A stretch of 64,000 nucleotides of DNA, from contig JAXGGA010002219.1 in NCBI GenBank assembly GCA_038373865.1, positions 62,001 to 126,000 on the forward strand. The letters run 5' to 3'. Position numbers and translations under genes: made by a program. Positions 10,071-23,271 of the stretch are shown piece after piece (position 1 is the stretch's first letter; every line of letters starts with the position of its first letter). Source of the DNA: Uloborus plumipes (Eukaryota > Arthropoda > Arachnida > Araneae > Uloboridae). The notes beneath the pieces were generated by a model. The model ran no database searches, had not been told where the DNA came from, and worked only from the letters and a program-made list of their open reading frames with translations.

Positions 10071-12205
10071 CTTTCTTCTATATCTAATATATAGAAGAAA
10101 GTATTGGTTTCGTGAAAATTTTCGAATGTCGAATTTTGACGGATTTGCACGTTTTGAGGTGCGCTGAGTCCATTTCGACCATTTTTGGAAAATGTCTGTC
10201 TGTGTGTGTGTGTGTCTGTGTGTGAGTCTGTATGTGTGTGACCAGTTTTTGTGGCCGCGCTAGAGCAAAAACTACTGCATGAAATCGAACAAAAATTTTT
10301 GCACATATGTACCACCATGTGAACTGGTGCACCTGACTTTGTTTAGCGAATTCCTCCAAGGGGCTGGAGCAATCGCACGTGTTCTGCGCGGGAGTGAGTG
10401 CTATATCTCAGGAAGTAACCGGCGGAATCAAACGAAAATTGGTCCATAGGTAGACCCTACTGAGTACAGGTGCTGATTCAATTTGTTTGTCAATATCTCC
10501 AAGGGGGGTGGAGCAATCGCACGTGTTCTGCGCGGTGGTGACTGCTATATCTCAGGAAGTAACCGGCGGAATCAAACGAAAATTGGTCCATAGGTAGACC
10601 CTATTGAGTACAAGTGCTGATTCAATTTGTGTGTCAATATCTCAAAGGGGGGTGGAGCAATCAAAAGTGCTTATTTTGTCATTGCACCTACTGTATCTCG
10701 GGAAATATTGCTGCGATTTGAATGAAATTTGGAATAACACTAACCCAATATGGAAGCAAGCATCGATTAAATTTTGGCGCCAATCGCCCCAGGGGGAGGG
10801 TGGGGTGATTTTTGCGCTTAGTCAACAATGCGAAAAATTAATTCATTAAAAAATCGCTTTCACGCTATTTAATTATCAAAACAGCTGAAAACTTTCAATG
10901 ATTTGAAATTTTTAACTGTTGCCAATTTCTTTTTACTAACAAATAAAATGTTTGCAATTTATCTAAGCAAGGCTTTTGCAATGATTTCCAATTTCGCTCA
11001 TTGATTCTGCATTTGCAGGGTTATTACGATAATTGGGAAATTGGAGCTGTCTCCAATTACTCGGCCGAGTACGTCTTTTATTTTGTAACCGGAATTCATA
11101 AGATAGATATAGAAGAAAGTTTCGTGACGGCCACGACAGCTAGTTTACTTTCTTCTATATCTAATATATAGAAGAAAGTATTGGTTTCGTGAAAATTTTC
11201 GAATGTCGAATTTTGACGGATTTGCACGTTTTGAGGTGCGCTGAGTCCATTTTGACCATTTTTGGAAAATGTCTGTCTGTGTGTCTGTGTGTGAGTCTGT
11301 ATGTGTGTGACCAGTTTTTGTGACCGCGCTAGAGCAAAAACTACTGCATGAAATTGAACAAAAATTTTTGCACATATGTACCACTATCTGAACTGGTGCA
11401 CCTGACTTTTGTTAGCGAATTCCTCCAAGGAGGGTGGAGCAATCGCACGTGTTCTGCGCGAGGATGATTGCTATATCTCAGGAAGTAACCGGCGGAATCA
11501 AACGAAAATTGGTTCATAGGTAGACCCTACTAAGTACAGGTGCTGATTCAATTTGTTTGTCAATATCTCGAAGGGGGGTGGAGAAATCGTACGTGTTCTG
11601 GGCGGGGGTGATTGCTATATCTCAGGAAGTAACCGGCAGAATCAAACGAAAATTGGTCCATGGGTAGGCCCTATAGAATACAGGTGCTATTTGTGTGTTA
11701 ATATCTCAAAGGGGGGTGGAACAATCAAAAGTGCTTATTTTGTCATTGCACCTACTGTATCTCGGGAAATATTGCTGCGATTTGAATGAAATTTGGAATA
11801 ACACTAACCCAATATGAAAGCAAGCATCGATTAAATTTTGGCGTTAATCGCCCTAGGGGAAGGGTGGGGTGATTTTTGCGCTTAGTCAACAATGCGAAAA
11901 ATTATTTCATTAAAAAATCGCTTTCACGCTATTTAATTATAAAAACATCTGAAAACTTTCAATGATTTGAAATTTTTAACTGTTGCCAATTTCTTTCTAC
12001 TAACAAATAACATGTTTGCAATTAATCTAAACAATGCTTTTGCAATGATTTCCAATTTCGCTCATTGATTCTGCATTTGCAGGGTTATTACGATAATTGG
12101 GAAATTGGAGCTGTCTCCAATTATTCGGGCGAGTACGTATTTTATTTTGTAACCGGAATTCAAAAGATAGATATAGAAGAAAGTTTCGTGACGGCCACGA
12201 CAGCT
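10071..12205. repeat. 1.08-kb unit duplicated in tandem, with 144-bp subrepeats
   Basis: The block starting CTTTCTTCTATATCTAATAT occurs at 10071 and again at 11148 (period about 1077 bp), and the copies are very similar throughout. Each unit opens with a short palindrome and a (TG)n-like tract and holds 144-bp subrepeats (GGAGCAATCGCACGTG at 10366 and 10510, related at 10654). Each ends with an exon-like segment after TTCTGCATTTGCAG, whose frame (GYYDNWEIGAV..., then YVFYFVTGI) is open in both copies. The end GATATAGAAGAAAGT mirrors the start, suggesting a TIR-bearing element. Function unknown. Confidence 0.75.
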
Positions 12206-12474
12206 AGTTTGTTTTCTGGTTTTGTCGTTAATAGTCTAATGACATCTACAGCTTGATGTACCAAGTTTTATTTGCTTACCTGTATCCATTGTTTACTATC
12301 GTACACAGTGTTCATTTATTAAAAAGTAACATAGCCCCTCCATACTCCAAGACCTTCAATCATGTTTTAAATCAGATACCCGGATTTAAGCAACAATCAC
12401 CCGAACGTAGTATCTGTTGTGTGTCGACAATAAATGATAAATTGATTAAGTAGTTAAAAAGAAGACCACTTTTT

Positions 12475-14001
12475 CGCCTACTTTCCCGTTAAAAATAAAA
12501 GAAAGACAAAAAAAAGTATAAAAAGTGGCTTAATGCATCTAAAAAATATCGCCAAGCCCAAAAATATCGCCGAGTCTTAAAAAAAAGTCAAAAAGAAAAA
12601 GGAATATTGAAAAAATTAAAAATTGGAAAGTAGGGTATTGAGATGGGGAATTAGTGCGTCGGTCTCTCGGTCTGTCTGTCCCCCCTAATAACTTTTGAAT
12701 GAATGTTCCGATTTGAACGATTTTTTTTGTTCGAAAGATCTCGGCGATTACAGCTCATTCCCATATTTGATTTTTCGATTTGAACAATTTTTAGTTCAAC
12801 TTTGAGCCGTTCAAACAACCTGTCCTGCGATATTAACTTTTTAGTTAACAGTCCGATTTGAACAAACTTTTTTTTGTTCGAAAGATCTTATCAAGAATAC
12901 TTCATTCCCGTTTTTAAATTTTCGATTTGAACAATTTTTCGTTCAACATTGAACTGTTCAAACAAGCTGTCACCCCTAATAACTTTTGAGTGAACAGTCC
13001 GATTTAAACAAACTTTTTTTTTTGTTCGAAGCATCTCGGCAAGGATACTTCATTACCTTATTTAAATTTTCAATTTGAACATTTTTTGGTTCAACATTGA
13101 ACCGTTCAAGCAACCTTTCTCCACCTAATAACTTTTGAGTGAACCGTCCGAATTGAATAAACTTTTTTTTGTTCGAAAGATCTCGGAGAGACTCATTCTC
13201 ATATTTCACTTTTCAATTTGAACCATTTTTTGTTCAATGATGAACCGTTCAGAAAAATTTTTTAACATGAGCGCCCACTGGGAAATTTAAATTGAATGTT
13301 GATTCTGAATTTAAAGGCGGATTTCCTTCAAACTAACTTTGTAAGAAAACGGTTTTGATAAAAAATGAATGTAAAGTACTTTTCTGAAAAATCTTCTGTG
13401 AGGGCTCTGATTCCGACTCCGACTCCGCAAACATGGCGGAAATGCAGGCTCAGAAAAAAATGACTGACTAGGCAGACGATTTTTTGTTTATTTATTCATT
13501 TTTTTTTGTTTAATTTATTATTATTATTTTTATTTATGTTTTTTTTTTTTGGCAGACGATTTTGTTTGTTTACAAAATTTTTCATTCACGAGAGCATTTT
13601 ATTCTTTATTTATATTTAACAACTGGCAACGGATTAAAAATAAAATTCGAGACATTTTATTAACGAACGAGGTTTTTTTTCTTTCTTTGATAAAATGTGT
13701 TTTGATGTTCTTTTTACTTTTATTTTATTTATTAATTATTTTTCTTTTGAAAACGATTATGAAATTTTTCTACGGAAGAACTATAATAGTTACATTCTTT
13801 AAAAGGTGCCACAAAACTTTATTTACTCGTTTATTTACTTTTTACGTGTCCATTTCATCTGATGAGAGGGGTATATTTTGCTTTTAGAAATCAGCTTTAA
13901 GTGCTATAAAGGTATGTTTGACATAATTTTCAGTTTCAGATATTCAAAGGAATATTGATCAGATGCTAGAATGCGATGTCGATGTACGGGAAAGTAGGCT
14001 C
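12475..14001 (+). mobile_element. Full-length copy of the CCTACTTTCCCGT family
   Basis: The element begins CGCCTACTTTCCCGTTAAAA and ends with ACGGGAAAGTAGGCTC, giving about 14-bp inverted ends. Inside, a roughly 147-bp unit (CCTAATAACTTTTGAGTGAA, then GTTCGAAAGATCT, then GTTCAACATTGAACCGTTCA) is repeated about four times between 12679 and 13250. The copy at 35592-36683 is in the opposite orientation and has fewer internal units. No transposase frame is recognisable. The superfamily is unknown. Confidence 0.75.
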
Positions 14002-17000
14002 GTTTAGTTCTTGACTGAACTTTTTGTTACGTCAGAGCTGGGATTTGTTTAGCAGAACTTACTTTTGCATTTTTAATGAGGCATGAGCACACAATTTTAT
14101 TTTCGTTTCAGAGGTCGTATCACTAAGCGATCAAAAGTGGTCAGTTGATTCAGTCATTACATAAGTTACGTTTTATGTTATTTCTTGGGAATCAGAATTT
14201 AGAAGTAATTTCCATTTACCTCGTATTCTCATTTTCCGATGAAACCGGTTTCTTGTTGTGCTGCTAGTCGATACTACTACTATGGTACTCATAAAATCAC
14301 ATGCAGTAATTTCTTTTTATTTTCCACTCCCTTCCATTGACATCAAACCCTCCGAGGCCACCTAAACTTGACTACTAGAAACAGTTTAATGTACTGTCCG
14401 TCTGTGAATACCGTGCCTAGCACTAACGGACCATTCCACTTAAAAAAAAGGGTGTTGGGTTGTGGATGATAACTTTCCGAAGTTTTCAACTTGAAACTCG
14501 CATTTTTGCTGACCTTTTGACGTATTCAATTAAACTATGTGTTTGAAATTGACATCGTTTTCTACGTTGTTTGATACGGCTCAAAATGCTTCTTATTATT
14601 CTTCCCCTTATTGTTATCTTACCTATCACTCCTATTTTGGTAAGATCTGAGAAGACCTGACGCATGCGTAAATACGTGGAAGATTCTACTTAAGAAGATC
14701 AGACAGTATCTTAGTTTTAGATCTACACTATTTATAGTTTTATAGTTATAATTTTTACCTATTGCTTAAATCTAAGCTTGTGTTCTTGAATTTTTTCGCT
14801 GTTGCATTTACTATTACCGGTTTTTATCACAGATGCAGATTATCCGTAGAATTTCCTTATTTGCTGTTCGTGGCTCCTCATTTCGCGGGTAATCGTTAGT
14901 TTACTGTATAGGCGAGCACAAACTTTTATAACACACACACACACGCACACAAATAAATAAATATCCAGCATTGGTTTCATGCAATTACAATTAGTTTAAA
15001 AACTAAAGCCAAAAATTGCTTTTGTTGCGAAAAACTTATTAGGTAGCCCTGAAAGATATATTTTAAATCATTCATGATTAAATCACAAATATATTCTTCT
15101 CCGGTGCTATTAATTCTTTCCCTCCAGCTGCTGAATCTCGATAAAATAAAGAAACCGAGTCTTTAGGTTAAGAAACAAGCACAGAAGTTTCGATGATTGC
15201 ATACTTAATAGGAAGGATTGCGCTTCTTTATTGGAATTTACATCCATAATTGAATTTCAGTCTAGGAAATTTGGGTAGTGAAAGTCGTTATGGAATATAT
15301 TACTTGGTTTCTGTTATGTATTTTTCGGAATGGATTTTTCCTTTTATTTAAAACCTCCTAAATTTTTGCTGAAATCAACAATACGTTTTATCAGTAAACG
15401 TGTTTACATAACCAGTTGATATTTTCTTAGCAAACTGATATTTTTGGTGCTAAGCTATTTGCATTTAATGTCATTTGAGATAGAAGATCTGTGAGGTAAA
15501 TTGAAATAAACTCCAATAGCTGACTTATACAAAGACAGGAGGAATATAAAACTAGTTTTTGAGTAATTTTTTTAATGAGAGCAAAATTGTGATTTGTTTG
15601 TTTATTTTCCACTGATAGCGGTTAAAAAATCTTCAAAATGACGTCGTACTTTTAAATTCTAAAGTATTACTAGAGTTATGGCACCCCCCCCGAAAAAAAA
15701 ACACTTTGAGAAATAATATATATGATAATAGAAAATAGAATTTCACTTCTTCTGAAGAAATCGAGTTGATACGATATTTTTAGGCACGGATTTGAACTCA
15801 TGTTTTCCCCATTATAAGCACGGCGTATTTATAATCAAAAATAGAAAAAGAAAACAGTTTTTTATCGAGAAAAACAATTTTTAGACAGTAAGTCTATTTT
15901 TTGCCCTTAACCAGCACGACAAGTTTGAAAATAAAGGGTGAATTAAAAAAACCGCATCACATTTAAATTCTGTTTTAAAACCGTCACGCGACATGGATCT
16001 GATTTACACTGTCAAGTTTGCTGATGAGGTTTGCTGAAAGTCTGAATATTTTTAGCTTCTTAATTTGTTCAAAAACAAACTTGTCCATTACGATTTTAAT
16101 TGAAGAAAAACATATCCATTAAATCCAAGGAAATTAAAAATACTATCGGAGGTTTTTTTTTTTGGTTTTCCTTTTTTGAAAGCCTCCTTTCTCCGAAAGG
16201 CAAAAAAAAAAAAAAAAAAAGAGGCATTTTAAAATCATCGGAACAATATAATAAGAAAAGTACAATAATAGTAACTACTATATAAAAATATATTATATAT
16301 AGAGATACATTCTAACAATTTAATTCTTCGGGTTTATATTTCTTTTTTATTTCTTTTTTTCGATTTTAATATACTTTTTTCATATTTTGTTTCTTTTTTT
16401 CGAAGAGCAAAGCGAGAAGAATGTTTCTATCGACTGCTTCTCCCAAATTATACCAAGTCTTCAACTTATAATCAGAACATATTTTTCTATTTCAAGTACA
16501 ATGGTATAACAGAACATAATTTTTTTTTTCAGGTATTGGAAGAATGTAGGTTGAGGGGTAAGGTGAATAGAAGGGTCTAGTAGCCGACACCTGCAAACTT
16601 TATCTTGGAAAAAAAGTAGAGTTCCCAAGGTAAGAGATTTTTCGAAAGTATTGCAATCTTTTGTTGCAATCTTCTTTAAAATTTTCTTATTTGTCTTTCC
16701 CTTTTCCGTTTGGAATATACCGACTAACGCAGTAGAGGTCTTGTGTCTTAAGTCTATAAATGAAACTTTTACGCAAAAAAAAGTTCAAATAGTTACTTAT
16801 TTATTATTTGCAAATAAAAGTTTATATTAATAAAAAGGGATACCAATTTTTTCTTTCGCTTTTTAGTTTATTTAGCGTAAATCAAACTTATTACTATGGT
16901 AAAATATGGGTCTAACTATCTCGTGATATGTATAATTTAAATATACGCCTGACACAATTTTGTTTTTATCAAATATTTTTGTTAGTTAAAATTTTATTTA

Positions 17001-17236
17001 TTTGTATGCGTCTCTTGAGGGACATCCAAAGTCAACCTCTTGTAGCAAGTTTTATGAAACAGTTAACTTTTTGCGGTATTAACTTGGCATTAACAAAACA
17101 AATTGTAGATTTTGAAAGTTGCAATGTAAATGAAACATATCTCATTTGTTGAAAAATAATACTTTACACCTTTAAAAAATATGTATAGATCTATTCCACG
17201 AAAAAGTAGTATCTTTGTTCGGCACGTGAAGGTTCA
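14002..17236. other. Long AT-rich stretch, no gene seen
   Basis: I find only a short (AC)n tract near 14933-14950 and A/T homopolymer runs. Short open frames have no recognisable domain. Confidence 0.45.
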
Positions 17237-17484
17237 TAAATTTCATTCAAAAGTAATTTCATTCAAAAGTAATACATTCAAATGTAATTTCATTCAAAAG
17301 TAATACATTCAAAAGCAATTTCAAAAGTAATTTCATTCAAAAGTAATACATTCAAAAGTAATACATTCAAAAGTAATTTCAAAAGTAATTTCAAAAGTAA
17401 TTTCATTCAAAAGTAATACATTCAAAAGTAATTTCAAAAGTAATTTCAAAAGTAATTTCAAAAGTAATTTCATTCAAAAGTTAT
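17237..17484. repeat. Minisatellite of TTCATTCAAAAGTAA units
   Basis: Two related modules alternate: ATTCAAAAGTAATAC (15 bp) and TTTCAAAAGTAA (12 bp). About 17 modules are present, with few point differences but variable order, as expected for slippage and unequal exchange. Confidence 0.88.
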
Positions 17485-20054
17485 GACAATTTTTTTATTA
17501 AGGAATAAGCACACATAAGGGATTTCCTAAGCAACGAAATTTTGTTCATTATCTTATTATATTATTATTTTGAATGAAATATATGAAGCGTGGAGTGCAG
17601 GACAAATTACTGTTTTCGTAGAATGGACCTTCTATATTACACTAAGTTACCCCCTCATATTGCTACCTCATGCCTCCTTCTAAATGTTATTTATTCACTC
17701 ACTAGCAGTTTAGTTCCAAAAATTACTACAAGTGCGGTAATAGTGTCAGTATTCCATTGTCTCCCTTAACCCCAGCTGATTACATGAATTTTTCTCTGTT
17801 AAGCTAATTCTGAAAAGCAAAAATGTTACAATCGTTTTCGTTTTTATTGAAAATTCAATACTTAATAACTCTTTTTTTTTCGTTTATATCCTTTTATATT
17901 TTTGAAATTCAGATCGAATTCTATGCGAAACATAAATAAAACGTCTCACTTCAAAATTACTTTTAGGGTCGCAGTGTCAAAAGAGCTTATACCTCACCGA
18001 AAAAGTCGGAAATATTGCAGAAAGTTATGAGATTTCGATTCCCATTTATTTTCTTTTCATCTCACATTTATTGAATTTCTTGATGCTTCCAGGCACACAT
18101 GTCGCATTCTTTGTTCAAAATTTTGTTATTTTTATCTATAAACGTGATTTTGGTTGACTAGTGTTAAAGGTACAGATTCATTAAGAGTGTGTTTTGAATT
18201 ATCTCCAAATGTATTTAGGCAATTCCGCTGCAACGTACGTATGGATGTTGCAAAAACACTTTACAATGACTCGAAATATATTATAGTCTTGTTTCATACT
18301 TGCTTCATTTCACTTCCATACATATCAATTAAATTTTGGGAATTTTTATAAATTATATTTGATTAATTTATTTTTCGCATTAACGACAATATCTTATAAG
18401 ATACATCCGTAACTGAGCTAAAAATGTTGTTTAAATAATGTTTCTAGAAGTCTTTAAAATATAACAGTACTACTTAAAAGTAGAGTCTTGTTTCTTCATA
18501 AAGTTATAATCTTAACGAATTCTAAGTTGTTTTTGAGTGTTTCGTGCAACAAATTTATTGAAGTGAAATTGTGTATTGAATTTAATTAATTTTATTTAAA
18601 ACTTCTCATTTTTTTAAATTCAAAAGTGAATTTATATCATAGATTGAAAAAAAGAAAACATTGGGTCTCACCCAGTTCGGCAAATCCTTAAAAAAATATG
18701 AGTATTATACTATTTGATATAGATAATATACAGGTTCCCTATTAAGATAACACATTTAGTGCATTTATAAAAGAGTTCTTGTTATCTCGAAACATGCAAG
18801 GTTCATTTTAATTCAGGTTTTGATTAAACCTTTCTTCACATTTGATTTACATCAAAAGTAAACATTGCACTCTAAAATTAAGTTTATAAAGATCAGCAAA
18901 ATAGCATCACCCTGTGTAGAACAAGAACTCTTATTTTTCATGTCTGTAGAACATATCTTGAGTCCACAGCTTTGAAGTACATAACCTTTTTAAAATAGTT
19001 TACCCTCAAAACATAAAATATGCAAAAGACAGCACTTTAAACACAACTACTTCTTTGGAGAACTTAGAAAAACACGCGTTCCATAAAAACGGTGTAGACT
19101 CTTACAGAAATTTGTTTTTGAAGTCGGAAAGCCAAACGCCGTGCGTTTACTTCCTCCACAGAATTTGCTATAATGATAGGAGAAGATCACGTTTTTTGAA
19201 AATAAATAATGAAAATTGATTTTATTCGAACATTTTATGCAAAACTGGAAAACGGGGAATTACTTAAGGTTTATTTAATGCTTGGTTATGCTCGGAATAA
19301 GCTGATGTTATAAGAGTTGCTTGTTGCAGGGTGAATTTTAAAACAGCTAAATAAAAGTCACCCAGTTTTATAAGGATATCTTTGGTAAAAAAAAAATCTT
19401 ATTGGGAAACGATATTTTGACATGTGAGTATCGATTTTCAACTCGAAATAAGCAGAATCAAAAAGTTTTGTGTTTATCCATAACCTTTTTTATGTTATAT
19501 TTGTAGTTTAATCTTAGTTTTCCGAAAGTAGTTCTAAAAATATTTCCAGGAATTTTCTTGTATGTGTTGAAGGGGGGGGGGGAATTCTTCGACACCAAAG
19601 TTTTAGTATTTTAATACAATACACCATTTTGTGAAATATGTACCTCGTTTTTCTTTTTGATGCAAGAGATAATAAAATAATGTTTTAAAATGAAAAGGTA
19701 GAATATAAAATTAAGAGACGTAATTTTATGATAGTGTATTTCACTAATATTGTACGTAGTTTTGTTCTAAATATTAATCTTAAAGCTTTAAGAGCCCATT
19801 AACGACAGACCTACGTCATAGTATCAAGGCCTAAAAATTTGCTGCATACATCAGCAAGTAATAACTGGTCGCTATTATTTAAGCTGAATCTCGCATGCTT
19901 TGGCAGGTAATAGGTAACAAATGAGTATGAAATTGCTGGTAATAACTAAAGATCCAAGAATCATTCCATGTCACGCTTCCTGTTGGTCTCTATTCAACTA
20001 CCTCCAATTTAGAAGACATTTTCGAGGGGTGCCTTCGAAACTAACCTATGCAAG
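17485..20054. other. AT-rich DNA, no gene seen
   Basis: No convincing coding region, RNA gene or repeat; one G-run near 19571. Confidence 0.45.
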
Positions 20055-20255
20055 TTTCCAGCTTCCAAGACACAAAGTATGAGGATCTAGGATACCTCAA
20101 GAAATGGACGGAGGGGTGGGGAGGCTCCGAAATAGCCTCCAATAACGGTATCAGCCTAAACATGGCAATACGTTTCACAAAGCCGATCCGCCATTTTGGT
20201 ACGCTTTTTTTTATTGACCCTAGATCCTCAGAATTTGGGTCTTGGAAGCTGAAAT
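20055..20255. repeat. Inverted-repeat element, 37-bp imperfect arms
   Basis: The left arm (CAGCTTCCAAGACACAAAGT then TGAGGATCTAGG) and the right arm are complements with about five mismatches. The centre is not repeated. Open frames cross it on both strands, but they follow from the symmetry rather than from coding selection. Possibly a MITE. Confidence 0.6.
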
Positions 20256-21440
20256 ATGTATTAAATATGTGTAAAATTTCGTTCAAATCGGAGATAGACG
20301 GCTGGAGATGACGAGGTCATTTGACATGCAATGAGTCTATGATGTTTAACTGTTGACGCAACTTTACTACCTGTTTCCTACCAAAGCCATTGGTACTTAG
20401 CTTAAATAATAGTGAACAGTTATTACCTTCTGTGGTGAGCTTACACAGAAAAAGTTGATGCCTTTTCACTATGACGCTCTTGTGCTCACAGGTTCTTGCT
20501 CGATTGAAATTGACTTCAATTTTTATTTATTTGTTCTCTATTGCCGCTTTACTTGTTTAGATGATGAATTTGGTTCTTATTCAATAACCTATAGTTAGCC
20601 TCGTTCTTGGACGTTTTAGAAATAATCTCGCAAGTGCAAGTGGAAAAATTGAGGGACTTAGAATTTGGCAGGTATTTTGTAAAGTACACACTACGTTTTC
20701 TAGGAAAAATACGTTAGTGACCAATATGTCGTTTAATATTGCAACCGAAATGGATTCGTTGTTTTTTTTTTTTCTGAATTTATAATGAATCTTTCTGGTT
20801 TCACTCTCCTAAAATACTATTTTTTCCTACCTTGGAAAGTGTTGATCTTACTCTTATGGTTGAGAATGGTGACAGAATCATTTCTTTGACGTTACTTGGT
20901 ATTTTTTCTTTGGAAATTGGTCGTCCTGAGAATTAGTCTAACGTAATATTTTCACTGAGATTTAGGCCGACAGGTTTGTAGGATTCAATAAAGGAAACAG
21001 CACTTTGAATCAAAGTTACAATACATTTGCATTATTTTTTACAATACCCCCCCCCCCGGTATTTTTGTTGATGGCATTAAACTCCCCGCCTGCAGCCCTG
21101 ATGGTATATCTAATAAATGTGGCTCAAATGCCAGTTTTATAGAATGAATATTCTCTGAAAAACCTAAAGATCTTTCAGTATATTTATAAATTGCACAAAA
21201 TCTAGAACACTTACGTATTATTCTAATATATTGTTAGCAGGACCGTAACCAGATTTTTGTTTCGAGGAGGATTTTCCGATATGTATTTCCCGTTAAATCT
21301 ATTTGATCAATAAAATTTGTCTACATATTCTACATTCTATTTGTTTAAGTTACAATAGATTCTAAAGGGATTTACATGAAAAATTAAAAAAAAAAAAAAA
21401 AAAATTAAAAAGAAAAAAAATCTGATATGGACTCTACACT
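20256..21440. other. AT-rich DNA, no gene seen
   Basis: Nothing recognised apart from a C-run near 21049 and an A-run near 21387. Confidence 0.4.
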
Positions 21441-22182
21441 ACTTCCTTTTACGTGCAAATTTCTTAGTAGATGCCTTAAATGTTAAAATAGTGCTTAGAG
21501 TGAGCAATATAACAATTCAAACATATACACCTCTAGTTTGCCACGAAACAATGCAAAAAATGTTTTTCAATGATTAATTTTCTAAATATCGTCGATTTTA
21601 GCATCATTCAGTGGATTTTTCGGAAAATATCGCCAATAGCGCTAAATTGAACCCAAATTAAAAAAAAAAAAAAAAAATTTCGCCAAATTTGTTGTCATTT
21701 TGGCAATATTTCGCCAAGTTGGCGTCAAACACTTGACGAACAAAATCTTGACGATATATCACCAAGTGGTCGCCCAAGTCATATCACTCAAGTCTGCATT
21801 GAAATTAACACTGATTTACCCCAACAAAGGGATAAAACACCCTCTTCGGAACATTCGTATGCAATCACAAGGGGAGGTGCACAACTAGACCTCAGAGCCT
21901 ACATACCAAACTAAAAGCTTCTACTACATATAGGTTTCTAGTTATACGACATACATACATACATACAGACGTCACGAGAAAACTCGTCGTAATTAACTCG
22001 GGGGTGGTCGAAAATGATTTTTGGGCTGGTTATACGCTGGTAGGTACATATGCGCATGCTGACAGTTCAAAAAAAACCGACTCAACATTCATTCGGGGGT
22101 GAACAAAATCAAAATTTAGACCCAAATTTGAGTGATTTTTTTTTCGCGATCACAAGAGTTTCTTTACTACGTAAAAGGAAGT
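21441..22182. mobile_element. TIR element with ACTTCCTTTTACGT ends
   Basis: ACTTCCTTTTACGT at 21441-21454 is perfectly complementary to 22169-22182. The body includes AATATCGCCAATAGCGC-type and GGCGATAT-type motifs, a CATA microsatellite near 21953-21976, and GTAATTAACTCGGGGGTGG. The left 460 bp recur, diverged but in the same orientation, at 51934-52400. No protein is encoded. Likely a non-autonomous DNA transposon of unknown superfamily. Confidence 0.7.
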
Positions 22183-22753
22183 AAAAATGAAGTATCTTTT
22201 CAATGTAGGTAAAGATTTAGAATGTCTTTTAATCAGTCGAAAGGATAGATGCGTTTACTGATGTACGCGCATTCGAAGTAATACTTTTGAATTTTCATAT
22301 TTTATAACACTTATAAAATGCGTTAAATATATAGTTTAGTAATTTCAATTAAAAAGAATTTTAGTGTTTTGTTAGTGGTATTCAAACTTTGAAGGAAAAA
22401 GGTGTATTGCTCTGTAAGAAGCGATGTTTACGATAACTACAATAAAACAAAATATTGCAACTTAATTTGTACATATTTTCAATACTGATAATTTCACATG
22501 TCAAATGCAATTTCAAAGTAAACGAGAAAATTTAAATTTAATAGCAATGACAATTTTTCAGCAAAAAAGTGCATGACAAGTATTTTTTGGAATCGTTTTG
22601 AAAAATTTCGGAGGGCGTTTGAACCCTAAAAACCCACCCCTTAAAAACGGCCCAGCTTGTCATCGCCTTTTTGCTCATTCAACATTTTTGCTATTATCGG
22701 AATGTGCTCAGCGAGTTCATTAGAGCTCAAGAGCAGTAGCAAGAAAATGTTAG
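22183..22753. other. AT-rich DNA, no gene seen
   Basis: Nothing recognised. Confidence 0.4.
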
Positions 22754-22757
22754 TTAA

Positions 22758-23267
22758 CCCATTAATGCCTGACTTTTTTTTCCAAAGATATTTTGTATAT
22801 TGGTTACAAACAGTGTTTAATGGACAGGAAAAATAATAAAAAAAATATTATGTAAAAAATATTTTTTTTATTAAGGGAAGAAAAAATCGTCCTTTAAAAG
22901 TTACGATAGACCCCATAGGGTACATACTTTTTTTACTCAATTTTTTATGCCTTCGATATAATATTTAAAAAGACATTTTATAAGAAGAAATAAAAACAGC
23001 AATTAACATTAACTGGGAAGCTGGGAATAACTTTGAAAACTTAGAATTTTTTCTTGAGATTGTGAACGATTTAATTCTTGACAAAGATCATATTAAAACT
23101 GCTACAGAACGCACTTTACAATGGTTATGTACTGTAATCTGCTAATAACGAATTGAAACAATACCAAGGTACTAATTGAACACTATTATTTGGTTGAAAT
23201 GTTCATTTGGGTGAGTTTCTGACCCTTTTTTGGACCCTCCCTAAAAGGGACGCTAGCCATTAATGGG
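22758..23267. mobile_element. piggyBac-type MITE (TTAA target)
   Basis: TTAA at 22754-22757 and 23268-23271 flanks ends reading CCCATTAATGCC and, on the other strand, CCCATTAATGGC. TTAA target duplications with CCC-starting ends are diagnostic of piggyBac elements. The 510-bp interior is AT-rich with no transposase. Confidence 0.85.
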
Positions 23268-23271
23268 TTAA

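Noticed and set aside
13549..13887. A hydrophobic 112-codon frame resembling a membrane protein
   Set aside because: It lies in the T-rich part of a repeat whose sister copy at 35.6-36.7 kb has no equivalent frame; hydrophobicity follows from T-rich codons.
20041..20311. Opposed frames of 81 and 87 codons
   Set aside because: They mirror each other because of the inverted repeat and show no domain.
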